DNA from: Mycoemilia scoparia
Taxonomy: Eukaryota > Kickxellomycota > Kickxellomycetes > Kickxellales > Kickxellaceae
Length of the DNA: 64,000 bases
Assembly (NCBI GenBank): GCA_027575805.1
Contig: JANBPU010000019.1
Coordinates: 1-64,000, forward strand
Reading direction: 5' to 3'
Of the stretch, positions 1-9,584 are shown piece after piece. The notes under the pieces are model-generated. The model saw only the letters and a list, made by a program, of their open reading frames with translations. It was not told where the DNA came from and searched no databases. The translations under genes were made by a program, and so were the position numbers. Position 1 is the stretch's first letter. The number at the start of each line of letters is the position of its first letter.

Positions 1-102
1 TGAAGAGTGAAAGTTTACTAGTAAAACTGGACACCCATTTGGCTGTGATTCCCCTAAAATCACTGGTCCCCAAAATTACCCTTCAAAAATTATTGCCCAT
101 AT
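1..102 (+). mobile_element. Family A MITE, copy 1 (cut by window edge)
   Basis: Short inverted-repeat element lacking its left few bases because the window begins inside it. It carries the internal palindromic TTTACTAGTAAA and a right terminal repeat reading ACCCTTCAAAAATTAT then CCATAT. It abuts the 3' end of the subtilase gene. Fourteen further relatives occur in this window. Confidence 0.75.
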
Positions 103-189
103 TGTACCAAAATTTTATTATATTCTAGGTTAATAAAGTAATATAAATGTATAGTTATAAAATTTCAAAAAAGACAACTACGGGCCATT

Positions 190-3087
190 CTAAAATGATA
201 AAATTGAGTTAGATGGGTGAAGCACAGACTCTTGGGTCTCTACAGATTTAACTGAAAATCCAGCTGACTCCCAGACTTGATAATCACTTTGTTTATTGAT
301 ATCACCAAACATTTTCAGAGCAGAAATACGAACTTTATAGTTTCCTGGCTTGAATTTTTCAACAGGGGGCTCAGATACTGTTGTATCTTTAAAGACGACT
401 CCGTTGACTACTGTAACTAGGTATTGACTGGGAAGGTCGCCAAAGTAACCCAGGTACTCGCTATAGCCATATGGGAGATATCCAACTGGAACATCTTTAT
501 CGGTGTCTATCAATTCTACCTTGAGCAGTCTAGTTGGACGAAGGGTTGGAAAAGTCAAAAACAGAGAGAAGTCAGGGCTGATATCGAATGACTCTCCTTC
601 TTCAACCTGAGTGTAGGTTCCATTCTTTGTAAGGTAAGGGACATCCTTTTGTTCATAGGAGAAGAAGGGAAGGTCTTGGTAATCTCCCTTATACCCCATA
701 TAAGGAATGCTGATACTTTCATCATACATATAATTTCTGTCTGGTGGTGAACTCTTGATGATGATGAATCCACCATAAAACCAACGACCATCTTCTTTAA
801 GATGCTCTGGCGGTGCTATATCTATGCTGACTGTCCTCTTTTTCCCAGCTGGAATTACAATGGATGTTTGACCAATGTCTACTTTGGCTGTACCATTGGT
901 ATCGACCTCCGGAACCAGAGAAAATGTACCATTGCCCAAGAATGACCTTACAGATTCACCCGGATAGTGTTCGAGAGTAACATGAAGCGCCTCTCTTTTA
1001 TGAAGATTATTGATAGTGAGCTCTTTAGTAATGGATTGTCCATTGATGGTATAATTTAGGGGAAGGGAGGTTGGGGTAACCAAGAGAGAAGATTTCACAG
1101 CAGCGTAGGCATCAACAAACCCAGCGCCTTGCTTCAATGGTGTAGCATAGTATTTGTCGTTACTTTCTGACTTGACTGGCTTTGCATGCTCCAACAACAA
1201 ATCGCGGAGATCTCTAGCATCACTAACTCGCTCATTCTTTTTCGCTTGAAGCATCAGGGCGACTATTCCAGTCATGTAAGGAGAGGACATGGATGTTCCC
1301 GACATCATGGTGTAGTTTCCTAAATTAATTGGTAAAGTAGAGAATATTTGGCCACCAGGCCCTGTGATTCCTGGTGCTAAACTCAGCTCGGGATCTGGAC
1401 CCCAAGACGAGTAGGGCGAGATTTGTCCATCCCGAGGATTGTGTGTTCCAAATGGCAGTCTGCTTGATTTGACAAACAGGTCGTTGCTGCCAGAACCCTT
1501 TGCAATCCTTAGGATATCATCTCCTCCTTCTTTGGTTATAGATACGAATGGAATGGTGATTTCATCGGCAAGTTGTGCCAAAAGGGTATCGTTGAGGTTA
1601 TTGGCCAAGACTACGGCAGCAGCACCGGCGTTTTGTGCATTCTGTGCCTTTTCAACAAACGTACAATCTCCACGGACCATAAACAATGCCTTTCCCTTCA
1701 AGTCAGCACTTGGTGAAAAAGGACTGCATCCAAAGAATTGAGAACCAGGTTCGATTTTGCTAATGTCGGTGGTCGTAATCTCTTCAGGAAACACAAGTTT
1801 AATAGGATCTCTGCTTGGGTCAAGTGGCTTGGTCATATTTCCAGGAAACTGGGCAACAGTGTGGTTTTTATGGCCAGCAAAAATATCCAAGCCCTCCCCA
1901 ATTATATACGGCGACTCATAGGATGCGACATTTAACACGCCATCCCCAAGGGCAGGAATGCCCGAAGTAAATAGACCGTTGAGACCATAGTTGCTATCAG
2001 CAGATACGACTAACATTCCTTTCTTTACAGCCTCCTCAGCAGCAACAGCCATAGGACCTTCTTTCCACCCCTCTCCAGACAAAGAAATGTTGACAACATC
2101 CATGCCATCTTCGTATGCTCTCTCGATGGCTGCAATTATATGGTCATTGTTTATGGTACCTCTCTTGCAATTAGTGACCTTATAGGCACCTAAGATAACA
2201 TTTGGAGAAACACCACGAACCAGCGGCCCCTGTCCCATGATTATGCCAGCAACATGAGTTCCATGACCAGCACAAGTGTCTCTTGGATCACCACTTGGCT
2301 TCTCTGTTCCAGCTTTTGTATAGTCGTCGCCAACAAAATCATAGCCATATTGGATTGGGCAACCAGGGGTTTTGAAGCAACCGCCGAGTTCAGGATGCAT
2401 GTAATCAACGCCCGTATCAATAATGCCAACCTTTATTCCCTCTCCGGTCAAGTTGAACTCATTCCTCAACCTCTCGACTCCGGTGATTTTATGCAAATCC
2501 CAAGGAAAGAACTCCGAGTATGGAGAGAACTCTCCACGGTTAAAATCGATTCCGCTTTCTGGGGTTTTCTCCGAAATCGGGTGAGGGATAGGAATCTCAT
2601 TGTCCTCGTCATTGGCATCGCTTTTAAAATCCTCTCCATCTTGGCTACTGTATTTATCGTCATCTGTTAGTGCTCTGACAACTGGACGCGGGGCTTTTAT
2701 TTCCTGAACAAAGGCCGCTTTCATGCTTTTGATACCCCAAACTTGCTTGACAAATGGTAACGCCTTTATAGCTTCGATTTTTGACTTGGAGTTACTTTGG
2801 TGGTAGCGGATTTTGTTCAAATCATGTGGACCATGTTGAGACTGGGATTCTTCAAGCTCACGAATTGATATTCCATTAAATACTTTGTTATATATATGAC
2901 CCTCTTTAAAACTAAGGTTAAGCTCACGGACTGAATTATAGAATTTCTGGATATCAGAGCGAGCTTCTTGGGTTCCGAGCTCGCCAGTAAATTGGATGAT
3001 GTAACCTTCACGGGGGTTTGTTTGGGTACCAACACATACGCCGGCTAGCCCAATTAGGTATAATAGAAACCCTAGAGGCCTATACAT
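190..3087 (-). CDS. Secreted subtilisin-like serine protease (S8) with PA and Fn3-like domains
   Basis: A 965-residue endoprotease in one exon. Seen: a signal peptide (about residues 1-20), an I9-like propeptide (about 25-125), an acidic linker, then the S8 catalytic domain. The triad is Asp224 (GIIDTGVD), His275 (GHGTHVAG) and Ser599 (SGTSMSSP), with a candidate oxyanion Asn366. A protease-associated (PA) domain is inserted at about 450-545 (KGKALFMVRGDCTFVEKAQ). After the catalytic domain comes a beta-rich Fn3-like (DUF1034-type) region with several N-glycosylation sequons. This order and length match fungal and bacterial extracellular 'minor protease Vpr'-type subtilases. All catalytic residues are present, so it is probably an active secreted or wall protease. 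The ATG lies directly before the signal peptide. The physiological substrate is unknown. Confidence 0.93.
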   Translation of the reverse strand: MYRPLGFLLYLIGLAGVCVGTQTNPREGYIIQFTGELGTQEARSDIQKFYNSVRELNLSFKEGHIYNKVFNGISIRELEESQSQHGPHDLNKIRYHQSNSKSKIEAIKALPFVKQVWGIKSMKAAFVQEIKAPRPVVRALTDDDKYSSQDGEDFKSDANDEDNEIPIPHPISEKTPESGIDFNRGEFSPYSEFFPWDLHKITGVERLRNEFNLTGEGIKVGIIDTGVDYMHPELGGCFKTPGCPIQYGYDFVGDDYTKAGTEKPSGDPRDTCAGHGTHVAGIIMGQGPLVRGVSPNVILGAYKVTNCKRGTINNDHIIAAIERAYEDGMDVVNISLSGEGWKEGPMAVAAEEAVKKGMLVVSADSNYGLNGLFTSGIPALGDGVLNVASYESPYIIGEGLDIFAGHKNHTVAQFPGNMTKPLDPSRDPIKLVFPEEITTTDISKIEPGSQFFGCSPFSPSADLKGKALFMVRGDCTFVEKAQNAQNAGAAAVVLANNLNDTLLAQLADEITIPFVSITKEGGDDILRIAKGSGSNDLFVKSSRLPFGTHNPRDGQISPYSSWGPDPELSLAPGITGPGGQIFSTLPINLGNYTMMSGTSMSSPYMTGIVALMLQAKKNERVSDARDLRDLLLEHAKPVKSESNDKYYATPLKQGAGFVDAYAAVKSSLLVTPTSLPLNYTINGQSITKELTINNLHKREALHVTLEHYPGESVRSFLGNGTFSLVPEVDTNGTAKVDIGQTSIVIPAGKKRTVSIDIAPPEHLKEDGRWFYGGFIIIKSSPPDRNYMYDESISIPYMGYKGDYQDLPFFSYEQKDVPYLTKNGTYTQVEEGESFDISPDFSLFLTFPTLRPTRLLKVELIDTDKDVPVGYLPYGYSEYLGYFGDLPSQYLVTVVNGVVFKDTTVSEPPVEKFKPGNYKVRISALKMFGDINKQSDYQVWESAGFSVKSVETQESVLHPSNSILSF

Positions 3088-4204
3088 TTAGTAGTGTTAA
3101 ATGTATAATAATTTTGACTACTAAAAGGTATGCAGACTGGGTATTCAAGAAAGATGTAAAGAAAAGATTGAGTTGATGTCCATTTGATACAAAATAAATT
3201 CTAGCAATACTTATTCTTCAAATAAAAAACTTGTGTGTATATTTATCTCTGAATAGCATTTTCTTCAGCGTGCACAGCCATACAAGCCAGCTAGCGAGCG
3301 GATGATAGTAACAGTTTAGTAAAGTAGCTGGTAGTAAATTTGAAATGGTATCAACCATGGGATAATATAGCGGATGACTTGAGCAATTACAATGGGGGAA
3401 TGACCAGAATTCGTATTCCTTGTTCACAGCAGCATACTGTTATGTGCAATAGCAGTAGTTCCAATCTAAATAGTAAAATAGATGCAATCAGGAAGTTATA
3501 AACACTACTTCAGTCGTAGTATTTTCTTATATCTCAATCCATATAAATGACATAATTTGCATAGATGAACGCGTTGTTTGGCTCAAACCTCTGCAACAAC
3601 AAAATTAGTGCTTTTCCATTCAATCCACACTGAGTCGTTTGTTCAATATTATTAAAGTTGAGTAAAATCCTAAATTTCGAGATTTTTAGGTCCGACATTT
3701 TCAGGGCCAGCTGGTTTACTATCTTTATGGAACTGACCACAGCCATTTACACAAATACATATATATTAAAACAAAATAATATGACCTTTTTATCCATATT
3801 GCACAGTAAAGTTGGCAGATGTAGTAGCAAGAGCATAACGGAGGCTCAGCCATTGATAAACTTATTTTCAATAGCCAGATGGTGGGTGGTGCCAGATTTT
3901 GCCACTTGCCAAGGCGATTGTATTGAAATAAACAAAAATTGGAGAACTTGGAAACAATTATCAGAGTAATCGAAACTCATGCGTAATATGAAAGAGTTCA
4001 AATGTTACTGCAATGCTGTACTGTATATGTGTAATCCTTCACACAATTTCTTTTGTTTTCTTTTTCCTGGACTGCTATTTACTTCTACTGCAAAATCATC
4101 AGAATGTATCTCGCAATCCATGTGCCACTGGCTTTATTAATTCTTGGTTGGAAATCTGAACCAACCAACTTTGCATCTCATATAATATTAATGTCCTCGC
4201 CATA
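3088..4204. other. Intergenic: subtilase 5' flank, no gene seen
   Basis: This spacer holds the presumed promoter and 5' leader of the leftward subtilase. I see no convincing splice-linked ORF, RNA gene or recognisable repeat in it. The short open frames here lack domain-like composition. Confidence 0.5.
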
Positions 4205-4346
4205 ATATGGCTCATAATTTTTGAAGGGCCAAGTTTTACTAGTAGGCCAGTTTTATCATGCATACTGACCAAGCCTATATTATCATTGATAAATTCATTA
4301 TCATCTATTGTCTGCATTTAGCCCTTAAAAATTAACTACTCATATG
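4205..4346 (+). mobile_element. Family A MITE, long subfamily, copy 2
   Basis: Runs from ATATGG to CATATG. The left terminal repeat (ATTTTTGAAGGGCCA, then TTTTACTAGTAGGCC) and the right terminal repeat (TAGCCCTTAAAAATTA) are inverted copies. Its reverse complement aligns along its length with the element at 6493-6638, defining a longer subfamily of about 142 bp. A short antisense open frame inside it is not a gene. Confidence 0.75.
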
Positions 4347-4875
4347 ATTTCCATAGCTTTAAATACACTGTGTTTATGGCAAGACGCGAATAGAGATGTT
4401 TAGATAATAGATGCACATGATTTCCCTTCAGTCAACACAAGCATAATAGAATTAGGCTAAATATTGTATAAGTATAACATTTTATAATCAGTGATTAGAC
4501 ATTTTTAAAGTATAGGAATGATATATTTAAAACTACAAACTTTGACTTATATTATCAATATAAATGTAAATGGTATATTAAAAGGAATCATAATCCATAG
4601 ATTATGAAATACTTAAGTTGGCAAATATCGAAAAGTAGGAAAGGTAAGCAGTCGTATGGCTCTCTCTTTGCTTGTAAGTGAATGTATTTCTCGAATACAA
4701 GATATATCATTAAAGCGTATAAGTCGATAAAGAAGTACATACGTGTCGTATCCGAAAAGTTCATTCGCTACCGTTGCCAGCAAGCTTAGAAGAGTATAGA
4801 GGCGGTTTACTCCTTCTCAATGTAACATAAAAAGAGGTTGGCGTAGCCTTTAAAGGTGTGTAGGTACGGTATGAC
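4347..4875. other. Intergenic: 3' flank of the peptide gene
   Basis: AT-rich sequence downstream of the leftward peptide gene, presumably including its 3' UTR. No gene or repeat is recognised. Confidence 0.45.
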
Positions 4876-5136
4876 TTAGATTCTGTGTCTACCACCCTCA
4901 ATTACTGGCTCCCTCTTAAGTCTATTGTGACGGCCACCGTCGATGGGGCTTCTCCTCATCCTGTCACGGCCACCAACTGCGTTCAAACCAACACCGGGTT
5001 CCCTCTTCAACCTGCCACGGCCACCAACTGCATTCAAACCAACTCCGGGTTGAGGCTCAGGATTACCGAGAACAGACATGATAAGCACAAGGAGAACAGT
5101 AAGGGCAAGAAGGGTAGATGAAGAGAACGATTTCAT
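4876..5136 (-). CDS. Small secreted precursor of tandem Kex2-type peptides
   Basis: An 86-residue protein starting at the ATG at 5136; the open frame upstream has no ATG. It begins with a strong signal peptide (MKSFSSSTLLALTVLLVLIM, cleavage probably near LG-NP). The rest is four related segments separated by dibasic sites LKR, MRR and LKR, the classical Kex2/furin cleavage motif. Units 1 and 2 share PGVGLNAVGGR; units 3 and 4 are shorter and keep GGRH; each ends GGR plus basic residues. The underlying DNA is a degenerate repeat of about 55-60 bp. The layout is that of alpha-factor-like pheromone precursors or Kex2-processed repeat proteins, but the peptide is not a pheromone I know and has no Cys or CAAX box. 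I infer release of several short basic glycine-rich peptides; receptor and role are unknown. Confidence 0.75.
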   Translation of the reverse strand: MKSFSSSTLLALTVLLVLIMSVLGNPEPQPGVGLNAVGGRGRLKREPGVGLNAVGGRDRMRRSPIDGGRHNRLKREPVIEGGRHRI

Positions 5137-6492
5137 TTTTGAGCGAACACGAGCTAGCAAGTAAAAGGAAGAGAGATAGAGAAGAGTTTATTTATAACAA
5201 AAGAAGAAGAAAAAGGATATTTGGGTTAAATTTGCGACTTGATGAGTTAAAATTTTGGAGGTTGTCGGGGAACGGAGCTTTTATAGAGAGGGTTTGACCA
5301 GACCAACTTTTTTTTTATTAAAAAGAGTGTTTTAAAAGACTTTGTGTGGCTGGATGTGCGTGGGTAGGTGCGTCAGTATGGGGTGGAGGAGAATGATGCT
5401 AGATTCAGGGGCGTTTCCACAAAAAGAAATATAGCCGGCCGAGAAAGCTGAGAGAGAAAACATCATCTATCTTTGAGAGACACAAGGCCAATTTTAATTT
5501 GTACGAGTGAAAGTGACTTTGCGAATCATTTCAAAGCTTCTTTCTTTTTTGGCATCTCAACAATGGACTCTGGCTGCATTAACGACATTATTGATAATTC
5601 TGGACAAGCTGGGCGTTATTTAAATAGCCTGTTTTTATATTGCATAAGGGTGAGGTTGGCGATCTTTTTGTTGCCCAAAAGTGCCTGTGCATGTATGCGT
5701 GTGTGACGTTGCAGGGTAGTTAAAAAGTATAATGTCAGGTGGCGAATGCTGTTTTTTCTTAGCCTGCTTCTAGTTAACCCCACACAAGAGCAAGTGTTGC
5801 TCTTTGGGTTGGCACGCACACACGGCTAGAACGGCACTCGTGGAAATCAAGTCGCTTACCGATGACTGACAATTAACCCGACTTGTCTTGCTGCACAGGC
5901 GATGATGGATTTTATCTCCAGAACATGTGCATCAGTTGAATTGTTTTGGACAATCGATCTCCGCTATTGGGATTGTGTGGGTGTGGTGTTGCAGGCTGAA
6001 GCTAAAAATATATCAGTCCTTCTACGCAAGAATCTTGTTTGGTTCAAGTACCTAAGGTAGACTCAACATGCTGATATACATTATATTTGCTGGCAAAGCC
6101 CTTCTTGCTATGCTCTGGCCATATGGGAAGATCTCGCTGGTTATCAGTTCTATGGTGGGCAAAAGTGAGTCCTTATCGGATTTTGGCCCAATCATCATTA
6201 ATTTGGCATGCAGCATCTGGTGACCTATTTTGCCCAAAGCATTGTGAACTTAGGCCATACTAAGTGTAAAAGGCAGAAGCAGAGGTAAAGATATCTTGGC
6301 GCTTTAGGTTGTTTGGCTGCATCTTTTATTAAAGAAATCAACATTTAATTTAGTATAAAGAGGCAAGTCGGCGTTCATCAGCATTAATAGCCAGCCACAC
6401 CAACACACCCATTATGCCTTATTTTAACAATAACGACACTTTGATAACTCACCAAGTACGCTAACAATGTTACTTTAGAAAGAGCTGTGACA
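5137..6492. other. Intergenic: promoter of the peptide gene plus repeat debris
   Basis: Upstream region of the leftward peptide gene, with purine-rich and A/T-rich stretches. It contains one family C repeat (about 6085-6245). No coding gene is supported here. Confidence 0.45.
6085..6245 (-). repeat. Family C dispersed repeat, copy 1
   Basis: On the minus strand this reads GCTTTGGGCAAAAT, then GATTGGGCCAAAATC, then TTTGCCCACCATAGAA, in the same order and spacing as copies at about 7275-7395, 16715-16830 and 28535-28690. No terminal inverted repeat is evident and boundaries are approximate. Confidence 0.6.
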
Positions 6493-6638
6493 CATATGAG
6501 TAGTTATTTTTGATGGGTTAAATGCAGATGATGGTGCATGGTGATGTGTTGGTCAATGATAATTTAGGCTGGCCAGCATGCAAGTTGAGACTGGCCTACT
6601 AGTAAAACTTGGCCTTTCAAAAATTATGATCCATATGG
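6493..6638 (-). mobile_element. Family A MITE, long subfamily, copy 3
   Basis: Bounded by CATATG and CCATATGG, with TIRs TAGTTATTTTTGATGGGTTA and (right end, reverse strand) ATTTTTGAAAGGCC. It is the first of three family A copies lying head to tail and shares its last eight bases with the next copy. Confidence 0.8.
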
Positions 6639-6755
6639 ACCATTGTTTTTGAAGGGTGAAAGTTTACTAGTAAAACTGGACATCCATTTAGCTGCGATTG
6701 CGCCTATAATCATTGGTTCCCAAAATTTACCCTTCAAAAATAATGGTCCATATGG
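6631..6755 (+). mobile_element. Family A MITE, canonical copy 4
   Basis: A clean copy: CCATATGG, then TTTTTGAAGGGTGAAAG, the TTTACTAGTAAA palindrome, GCGCCTATAATCATTGG, and a right end of TTACCCTTCAAAAATAA then CCATATGG. It shares the CCATATGG boundary motif with the copies on both sides. Confidence 0.85.
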
Positions 6756-6871
6756 GTGATTATTTTTGAAGAGTGACCATTTTCTAATAGACTCTGATCA
6801 CACATTTGGCCGTGATTGTCCCTTTAATCGTTGGCCACCAAAAGTCACCCTTCAAAAATTATGATCCATAT
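6748..6871 (+). mobile_element. Family A MITE, copy 5
   Basis: Third member of the 6493-6871 array. TIRs read TTATTTTTGAAGAGTGACCA and (right) TCACCCTTCAAAAATTATGA, followed by CCATAT. The middle keeps CCCTTTAATCGTTGGCCACC. Confidence 0.82.
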
Positions 6872-7608
6872 TCATACAGCTTTGGTGCCTTTATTTTTGG
6901 AGGTCCTATTATGTGGACTTTGAAGGTGCTTTGCGCAACAGATTATACTTTATGCACATGCAGGTTGAACATCTTTGACCAGAGTAACTGCATCCACAGG
7001 GCCATACATGGGCACTGCGTAATATGCTTTTAATAATGGGATGCAATTAAAGTTTCCAACAGATATTCTCATGTTCACCCAAGCTGAAGTGTCAGTATAG
7101 GATGCCATTTACCAGAAATAAAGTAATTTTACTCACTTCTCCTGTGAAATTTGAAGCGTTAAATAAAAAGTGGACATACAGAATTAAATGAATAGAATAC
7201 TGGTGGCTTTTCTTTGTGTTTTCTGAATGCTCCATTGAACATAGAATATGGGCAATCCGGCTAAATCTTGTTAGCTATTAAATACATGGTAGGCAGAAAT
7301 AGCGAATCCTCGCCAGATTTTAGCCCAACTACGAGCCATTTGCTAAGCAATTCCTAGGGACACATCACTTTGCCTAAAGCCTTGAGTCACCAAACTGTAT
7401 GTTTTGTTGCTTTATCGTCGTTGGAATAATCGGCGTTCTATACTATTTTTCGTCGAACATTTCAACAGAAAGACCTTGAAATACCAAAACATCTCCTATT
7501 GCTAACTTCAATAGACACAGAAGAGTATTTTTGGTAATAACACAGTCTTATGATGAGCCACAAACAGTATGCTTGGTAGTACACACGAACTTTGTGGTTA
7601 GAGAATGG
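6872..7608. other. Intergenic, no gene seen
   Basis: Contains one family C repeat (about 7275-7395). The short open frames starting in the upstream MITE have no recognisable features. Confidence 0.45.
7275..7395 (-). repeat. Family C dispersed repeat, copy 2
   Basis: The minus strand reads GGCTTTAGGCAAAG, then TTGGGCTAAAATCTGG, then TTTCTGCCTACCATG, matching the other family C copies in order. Edges are approximate. Confidence 0.55.
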
Positions 7609-7702
7609 ATATGGGTAGTTATTTTTGGAGGGTGGCCATCTACTAACAAATAGTGATCACCCATTTGGCTGTAGTTCCCCCTTCAAAAATTATGATCCAT
7701 AT
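7609..7702 (+). mobile_element. Family A MITE, internally deleted copy 6
   Basis: ATATGGGTAG at the left and ATCCATAT at the right, with TTATTTTTGGAGGGTGGCCA and CCCTTCAAAAATTATGA. The segment normally between 'GTGATTG' and 'CACCAAAA' is missing, giving a copy of about 94 bp. Confidence 0.75.
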
Positions 7703-8543
7703 ATTGAAAAAAGTTGATAGCCAACTCTTTTTCAAATTGCATACCTAATTTCTAGCCTAAGAATACAATCATTTGGATTATCAGCACACAAGCCTATGGA
7801 ACAAAGAACGTTTTATTAAGTGCAACATACCACAACGGATGTTTTTAATAATACAGGTACCAATCCAGAAATGAAGCTTAAAGTATGGCTCTTTGAAAGG
7901 AATGTACTATTTTCGCTGTTTTGCTTTCGGGATATCGACTGTAAAGTCAGCCAGACTCATGAATCTTGGTAATTTGCTCCACAGCCTTAATGCAAATTAA
8001 GGTTATCAAACTGCGTCATTTACAAGACAAATAGCTACTGGTAACAGAAGCTTGCCCAAAACATAACAATAATGGGCTTGAATTAGCCAAGTTGTAGGCT
8101 TGAATCAGTCTTCAGATTTTTGTTTGTAATGTATGAACAACTCTTTGAGCCAAAGAAATGTAACCTTTCAACAAAGGCCATTTTATGTAGAAAACTAGTT
8201 ATGTGGCTATTGCTTAAAGAAAATTGTTGCTTTTATCTATTTGAAATAAAAGACAAAGGTTCCAGCATTATACATTTCTTGAAATTATAGTGAATACATA
8301 AATAGACTTGTTATTGCCACTCTTTATTTTCAACATCTTTATTTCGAGAAAAATACACTAGACAATAAACATTATACTCTTCACACCTTTCTCTTGATTT
8401 AGTTGTCCAAAATTTTCAACACACATCTATTTCCATCATACATTTTTCATATCATACTACTCATCAAATCCAAGTTCTTTGCAAAGGTCTCTACTCACCA
8501 ACGCCACTACCACTACCACTAATACTATAAATATTATCAAAGA
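7703..8543. other. Intergenic: promoter and 5' leader of the proline-rich protein gene
   Basis: AT-rich sequence ending in a CA/CT-rich leader (about 8380-8540) just before the next gene's ATG. No other gene is seen. Confidence 0.45.
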
Positions 8544-9089
8544 ATGAAGTTCTCACTATTCTCTATACGTACCATTGTCGCTGCATTGATGGTCACAGCA
8601 ATGGCCAGTGCCACAAATGATTTAAATCCAGAGTTCCTTTCCGAAGTATCATCCAAATGGGCTGCCGTTTCAGGGGTCGTCGGAAAAGTCCTTCCTGTAC
8701 TCAAGATGGCCGAACCTAATCTCTATGACATTGTCACAAGTATTCTTGGTGGAACTACCCAAGTTCCTGCAAACTTTGATCCCAAGATGGTTACTGCTGT
8801 TGTCAATAAAATACCCAAACCTGTGTTTGATCTTCTTAAGTCTCAGGCTGGAATACAGACAGATCCATTTGCCAAAGGCCCTACTGGCCCTATCGAAGGG
8901 CCCGAGCCTACAATTATGCCTCCACCACAGCCTGCTCCACCAAAAGGTCCAATTCCTCCCCCTCCTCCATTCATTTCGGTCCCTACTCCTGAGCCACAGC
9001 CGCACCCAAAGCCACAGCCACAGCCACAACCACAACCACAACCACAGCCAAACCCTCCTTCAAAATGTCACCCAAAGCCTTATGCTTAA
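8544..9089 (+). CDS. Secreted protein with helical N-domain and Pro/Gln-repeat tail, unknown function
   Basis: A 181-residue protein in one exon. A signal peptide (about 1-23, MKFSLFSIRTIVAALMVTAM) precedes a compact segment of about 90 residues rich in aliphatic residues and lysine (about 25-115), probably helical. The rest is a proline-rich tail with runs such as PPPPP and a (PQ)n repeat of about 8 units (about 152-167), ending in a short segment with the only Cys of the mature protein. The PQ run is encoded by CCACAR-type hexamers, so its length may vary between strains. I do not recognise the family. Secretion and a P-rich tail suggest a wall or extracellular protein, but no catalytic motif is visible. 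Confidence 0.8.
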   Translation: MKFSLFSIRTIVAALMVTAMASATNDLNPEFLSEVSSKWAAVSGVVGKVLPVLKMAEPNLYDIVTSILGGTTQVPANFDPKMVTAVVNKIPKPVFDLLKSQAGIQTDPFAKGPTGPIEGPEPTIMPPPQPAPPKGPIPPPPPFISVPTPEPQPHPKPQPQPQPQPQPQPNPPSKCHPKPYA

Positions 9090-9584
9090 GCTTCAAGCTT
9101 TGTTTTAGCCTATTCATGTCAACATTTATCTATTTACGACTCCTATTTTATCATAAACCACCCTTAAACATATCTTATTATACAACCACAACATAATTTT
9201 GTTATAATTTTTTGAAAAGAATATTATAAACTTAAACTAAACATTCCATTTATCGACGTGATATTTTGACTTTATGAAAAACCAAGCAGTTGATATGACA
9301 TTAACTGGATGCACATTCAAAAATACTAGATAAAGATTTTTCCAGCAATTTATCTCAGCATTTAGATAAATATTGAACGAATTAAAGCCAAGAACAAAAA
9401 TAAAACACAACAATCCTATTATAAAAGGATTTAAAGGCAATAAAGAAACATTGCTTTTGCAAAAATGAATATAAATTGCAAAATATTTTCATGTTGTTAA
9501 GGAATGATTATACATGATTATATTTATTTATAAATTGGGTAGAAAAATAAAAAAGATAATAATAAAGAGGGAAAAGGAAAGGCA
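9090..9584. other. Intergenic between convergent genes
   Basis: AT-rich 3' flanks of the rightward proline-rich gene and the leftward Hsp40 gene. No gene seen. Confidence 0.45.

Noticed and set aside
4099..4317. 72-codon minus-strand open frame
   Set aside because: Lies almost wholly within a family A MITE and has no features of a protein.
6493..6871. Repeated units considered as a CRISPR-like array
   Set aside because: Units are 120-146 bp with terminal inverted repeats and no short repeat-spacer periodicity, and the genome is eukaryotic.
8670..9041. Minus-strand open frame rich in Trp/Leu repeats
   Set aside because: It is the antisense reading of the PQ-repeat coding tract of the secreted protein; the plus strand has a signal peptide and sensible composition.
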